A stretch of DNA of 26,267 nt from Holdemanella sp. MSK.7.32. Lineage in GTDB: Bacteria > Bacillota_I > Bacilli_A > Erysipelotrichales > Erysipelotrichaceae. Location of the stretch: NCBI RefSeq assembly GCF_024460475.1, contig NZ_JANFYN010000030.1:1-26267 (forward strand), written 5' to 3'. Under the pieces are notes generated by a model that was not told the DNA's origin, did no database searches, and saw only the letters and a program-made list of their open reading frames with translations. Positions 23,136-26,267 of this stretch are shown in pieces (the stretch's first letter is position 1; the number at the start of each line of letters is the position of its first letter). Both the position numbers and the translations under genes were made by a program.

Positions 23136-26100
23136 TTACACCTCAATCCACTCTATTTTATTCACTACAATCGATGATGGTCGATCCTTCTTTCCTTGAA
23201 TCAGACAAATACGATCTTTTTGAATGTTTTCTTTTTGTTGTTCATACAAACGAGGCATGATAACCGCATCCATTTTACCAGCTTCATCCTCGACACTCAT
23301 AAAGCACATCCAATCGCCTTTCTTTGTCTTATGCGTTCTAAAAGACGCCACACGTACTAAGATATTCATATATCCATCTCTATTTACCGCATTCAACAAT
23401 GGTATACAATTTGGATAGTTATGCATACGTAAAGACTGCACAGGATGTTCACTCACATAAAAGCCATATACATATTGCTCTTTTTGGGCTTTTTGTATTG
23501 GATTCTCTTTGATTCTTTGAATGCCTGGACGAGAGACAATACTAAAATCGAAACGTAAATTGTTCGGATCTTCAATTCGCACAATATTTACATAATCAAT
23601 CAGCTTTCTTAAATTCTCATTAAGAGTTGCACGATTATATCCAAAACAATCCAATGCTCCGCCATCAATTAAAATTCGAATCGTAGATTCATTGATCTTA
23701 TACATACTTGCCTTGGCAAGAAAATCAAATAAATCTGCATATGGTGCATGTTCTAAAATCGTTGGATAAATTGTTTTCCCTACACCTTTTAAAACTTGTA
23801 GTGGCATACGAATTGAATTCTGTTCAATCGTATAGAAAGCCTTTGAATGATTAATATCACACCCATTCACAACGATATTTCTTCGTTTACATTCATAAAT
23901 ATATTGCGAAGTTTTTATACCTGAACCAATGACACTATTTAAAAGGCTCTGATAGAAATATAAAGGATAGTTTGCCTTTAAATAAGCCATTTGATAAGCT
24001 ACTAAGCTATAGGCATAACTGTGTGATTTATTAAATCCATAACCGGCAAATTGTTCCATAATGGAAAATATCTCATTGGAAACAGAATCCTTAATACGCT
24101 TCTTTCGAGCTCCTAAAATGAATTGCTCTTTTAAATTCTGCATGACATCCAATTTCTTTTTCGACATAGCCTTTCTTAGTGTATCTGCTTGTGCCAAACT
24201 AAATCCGCCAATCACTTGGGCTGTCTGCATAACTTGTTCCTGATAAATCATGATACCATAGGTTTCCTTTAAGATTGGTTCTAGTAAAGGATGAGGATAC
24301 ACGACTTTTGAAGAATCCTTTTTTCTTTCAATATATGTATCAATATGCTGCATCGCTCCAGGACGATATAAAGCAAGTACAACACTGATATCTTCAAATT
24401 TGTTGGGTTGTATCTTTTGTAGTAAAGACGTAATTCCACTAGATTCCAATTGAAATACACCTAATGTGTTTCCAAACGATAATAATTGATATGTTTTCGC
24501 ATCCTTTAAATTGATTTTCATCATATCCAAAGAAATATGTTTTTGTTCTTTTAGATTTGTGACAATTTCATGAATCGTCGTTAAATTACGAATGCCCAAA
24601 AAATCCATTTTGATCAAGCCCAAATCTTCTAGATATTCCGCTGTAAATTGTGTAGCCTGAATATCTCCATCGACACTGACAAGTGGACAAACATTCACAA
24701 TAGGCTGATCTGAAAGAACAATTCCTGCCGCATGTAAAGAGGTGTGTCGTGGTAATCCTTCAACGTTTACACACATCTTAAATAATTCAGTTAATTTTTG
24801 ATCCGACTGAATCCTTTTTCGAAATAAAACATTCTCATTATAGGCCTGCATCAACGTAATTTTAGGTGTGTTCTTTAACATCTTAGAAAGTTCATCCACA
24901 ATTCTTGCCGGAATATTCATAACACGCCCTACATCACGAATGGCTTGTCTTGCTTGTAATGTATTGAATGTTACAATATGACTCACATGATCATAACCAT
25001 ATAATTCACGAACATATTGAATCACTTCATCTCTTCTATCATCTGGAAAATCCGTATCGATATCCGGCATAGAAACACGTGATGGATTTAGAAATCTTTC
25101 AAACAATAAATTATTCTGAATTGGATCAATATGTGTAATACCTAAACAATAAGCTACTAAAGAACCGGCTGCACTACCACGTCCTGGACCTACAAATATG
25201 TCTTGACTTCTGGCATATCGAATAAAATCCCATACAATCAAAAAATAATCGGTAAATCCCATATTCACTATGATATTTAATTCATATTCTAAACGTTTGA
25301 TATAGGTAGGATTTAAATTCCCATTTAAACGTTTTTCTAACCCCTTCTTACAGAGTTTGATCAAATAATCCCTCGAATCAATTTGAAGTTTATTTTTAAA
25401 TACAGGAAGCTTGGACTTTTGAAAAGCCATTTGAATATTGCACATTCTTGCGATTTCTTCTGTAGCGATCAATTCGCTTTCATCATACAATGCTTCCATT
25501 TCCTGTGGACTTCTTAAATATCTTTGAAATTGTACGTCCAAACCTTGATTTTCAATATTCGTTTGTTTGGCAATAGCCCTTAATACTTGTAAAGATTTTA
25601 CGTCTTCACTATTCTCATACAGAATTCGAGATAGAGCCACACGTTTACAATCAAGTTGTTTTAAAATTCGATTATCGGCTCTTTTTTTACCCGAATCATT
25701 CATAGATACAGAAATATAGAAATCTGAAAAAGATTTTTTACACAATTCTACAAATGCACTTAACTTTTCTAAGTTTTGATGTTCAATATATGCACTGAAT
25801 GTATCTTTTCCGTCGCTGGAAGTTAATACCACACAATCTTTGGCATACTTTATAACTTCTTCAAAAGATACATTTCCTTTTATGATCGAACTTAATTTAT
25901 ATAAATTCTGTAGACCCATATCATTCTTCGCTAGAAGAATAAAATGAAAGGGCTCCTCATTATAGATGGAATCAACTTCTAAACCAATAATCGCATGAAC
26001 ATTATGTTTTTTACATAGTTGATAGAACTCCATCGTTCCATACATCACATTATGATCGGTTAAACAAACATGATTATATCCGAGTTGTTTTTGATGAAGA

Positions 26101-26168
26101 ATCATATTTTCTAAACGAATTGGCGATTCAAGTAAAGAGTATGAACTTCGCATATGTAAGTGAACCAT
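23136..26168 (-). CDS. dnaE: DNA polymerase III alpha subunit, DnaE type
   Basis: This is a C-family replicative polymerase. In Gram-positives DnaE extends RNA primers before PolC takes over, and also works in error-prone synthesis. The start is ATG 26168, where AAAGGTGG lies six bases upstream; an ATG six codons earlier has none. Of 1010 residues, the N-terminal PHP domain shows MVHLHMRSSYSLLES and CLTDHNVMYGTMEFY, close to Bacillus DnaE. The polymerase core has FVGPGRGSAAGSLVAYCLGI, the palm PDIDTDFPDD (about residues 367-376) and a third acidic site, LIKMDFLGIRN (about 519). A GYGFNKSHSYAYSL stretch, a helix-hairpin region and an OB fold (about 900-1005) follow. It is about 100 residues shorter than B. 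subtilis DnaE but complete by motifs. Confidence 0.95.
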   Translation of the reverse strand: MVHLHMRSSYSLLESPIRLENMILHQKQLGYNHVCLTDHNVMYGTMEFYQLCKKHNVHAIIGLEVDSIYNEEPFHFILLAKNDMGLQNLYKLSSIIKGNVSFEEVIKYAKDCVVLTSSDGKDTFSAYIEHQNLEKLSAFVELCKKSFSDFYISVSMNDSGKKRADNRILKQLDCKRVALSRILYENSEDVKSLQVLRAIAKQTNIENQGLDVQFQRYLRSPQEMEALYDESELIATEEIARMCNIQMAFQKSKLPVFKNKLQIDSRDYLIKLCKKGLEKRLNGNLNPTYIKRLEYELNIIVNMGFTDYFLIVWDFIRYARSQDIFVGPGRGSAAGSLVAYCLGITHIDPIQNNLLFERFLNPSRVSMPDIDTDFPDDRRDEVIQYVRELYGYDHVSHIVTFNTLQARQAIRDVGRVMNIPARIVDELSKMLKNTPKITLMQAYNENVLFRKRIQSDQKLTELFKMCVNVEGLPRHTSLHAAGIVLSDQPIVNVCPLVSVDGDIQATQFTAEYLEDLGLIKMDFLGIRNLTTIHEIVTNLKEQKHISLDMMKINLKDAKTYQLLSFGNTLGVFQLESSGITSLLQKIQPNKFEDISVVLALYRPGAMQHIDTYIERKKDSSKVVYPHPLLEPILKETYGIMIYQEQVMQTAQVIGGFSLAQADTLRKAMSKKKLDVMQNLKEQFILGARKKRIKDSVSNEIFSIMEQFAGYGFNKSHSYAYSLVAYQMAYLKANYPLYFYQSLLNSVIGSGIKTSQYIYECKRRNIVVNGCDINHSKAFYTIEQNSIRMPLQVLKGVGKTIYPTILEHAPYADLFDFLAKASMYKINESTIRILIDGGALDCFGYNRATLNENLRKLIDYVNIVRIEDPNNLRFDFSIVSRPGIQRIKENPIQKAQKEQYVYGFYVSEHPVQSLRMHNYPNCIPLLNAVNRDGYMNILVRVASFRTHKTKKGDWMCFMSVEDEAGKMDAVIMPRLYEQQKENIQKDRICLIQGKKDRPSSIVVNKIEWIEV

Positions 26169-26193
26169 AGAATACCACCTTTCCATTGTAGAT

Positions 26194-26202
26194 ATTATAG
26201 CA
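26194..26202 (-). promoter_or_regulatory. Extended -10 promoter of dnaE
   Basis: TGCTATAAT (26202-26194) is a perfect extended -10 about 26 bases before ATG 26168. No good -35 is seen. Confidence 0.6.
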
Positions 26203-26267
26203 TAAGAAAAAGGACTATATAAAAATAGTTGGGGTCTAGATACGCTATAAGATTACATAGGGTAATG
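26203..26267. other. Non-coding flank at the right edge
   Basis: There is no ORF. A weak stem, ACTAT/ATAGT, on the minus strand followed by CCTTTTTC may be the terminator of a gene outside the window. Confidence 0.25.

Noticed and set aside
1..26267. CRISPR array, tRNA or rRNA genes
   Set aside because: No regularly spaced direct repeats, cloverleaf or rRNA segments were seen on reading either strand.

Overview
The window looks like chromosomal DNA from a low-GC Bacillota, most likely an Erysipelotrichia-type gut or oral bacterium. The reasons are AT-rich codon use, strong AGGAGG ribosome sites, a Gram-positive DnaE, S-box control of metK, a cre site at fucO and lipoprotein solute-binding proteins. 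The assignment is by gene style only. TGA is a normal stop codon here: several genes end in TGA at an ATGA overlap or just before a terminator.

Layout. Positions 1-2840 are mobile DNA: a TnpB-related RuvC nuclease gene cut off by the window edge, facing away from an IS91-type HUH transposase broken by an in-frame TGA. Positions 2845-6866 hold enolase, a long U32 protein of the RlhA type and a DtxR/MntR regulator, all on the minus strand. Positions 6930-10054 hold a TetR-type regulator, a coupled pair of little-known genes (an unrecognised protein and a Cys-rich pentapeptide-repeat protein), and a VanX-like dipeptidase with two small unrecognised genes. Positions 10082-18683, all minus strand, are rich in amino-acid uptake: metNIQ, a LysR regulator, an M20 amidohydrolase, a cystine-like ABC transporter and an AEC permease. 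Then come fucO (plus strand), a secreted NlpC/P60-like protein, metK, a LUD-domain protein and dnaE (minus strand).

Two observations stand out. First, the metNIQ operon begins with a strong promoter and a 27-codon leader peptide with eight Met codons among its first thirteen. It is followed by mutually exclusive antiterminator and terminator hairpins, which is a textbook layout for ribosome-mediated attenuation by Met-tRNA supply. S-boxes and T-boxes are the usual Met controls in this phylum. Second, MetQ of the same operon appears circularly permuted: the normal C-terminal two thirds of the binding protein comes directly after the lipobox, and the normal N-terminal third is joined at the end through a linker.

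The genes fit a sulfur-amino-acid theme. Methionine import senses charged Met-tRNA (leader peptide), while metK, which turns Met into SAM, senses SAM through a complete SAM-I riboswitch with antiterminator and terminator. A family-3 ABC system resembling cystine importers, a LysR regulator and an amidohydrolase lie between them. No rRNA, tRNA or CRISPR array was seen.
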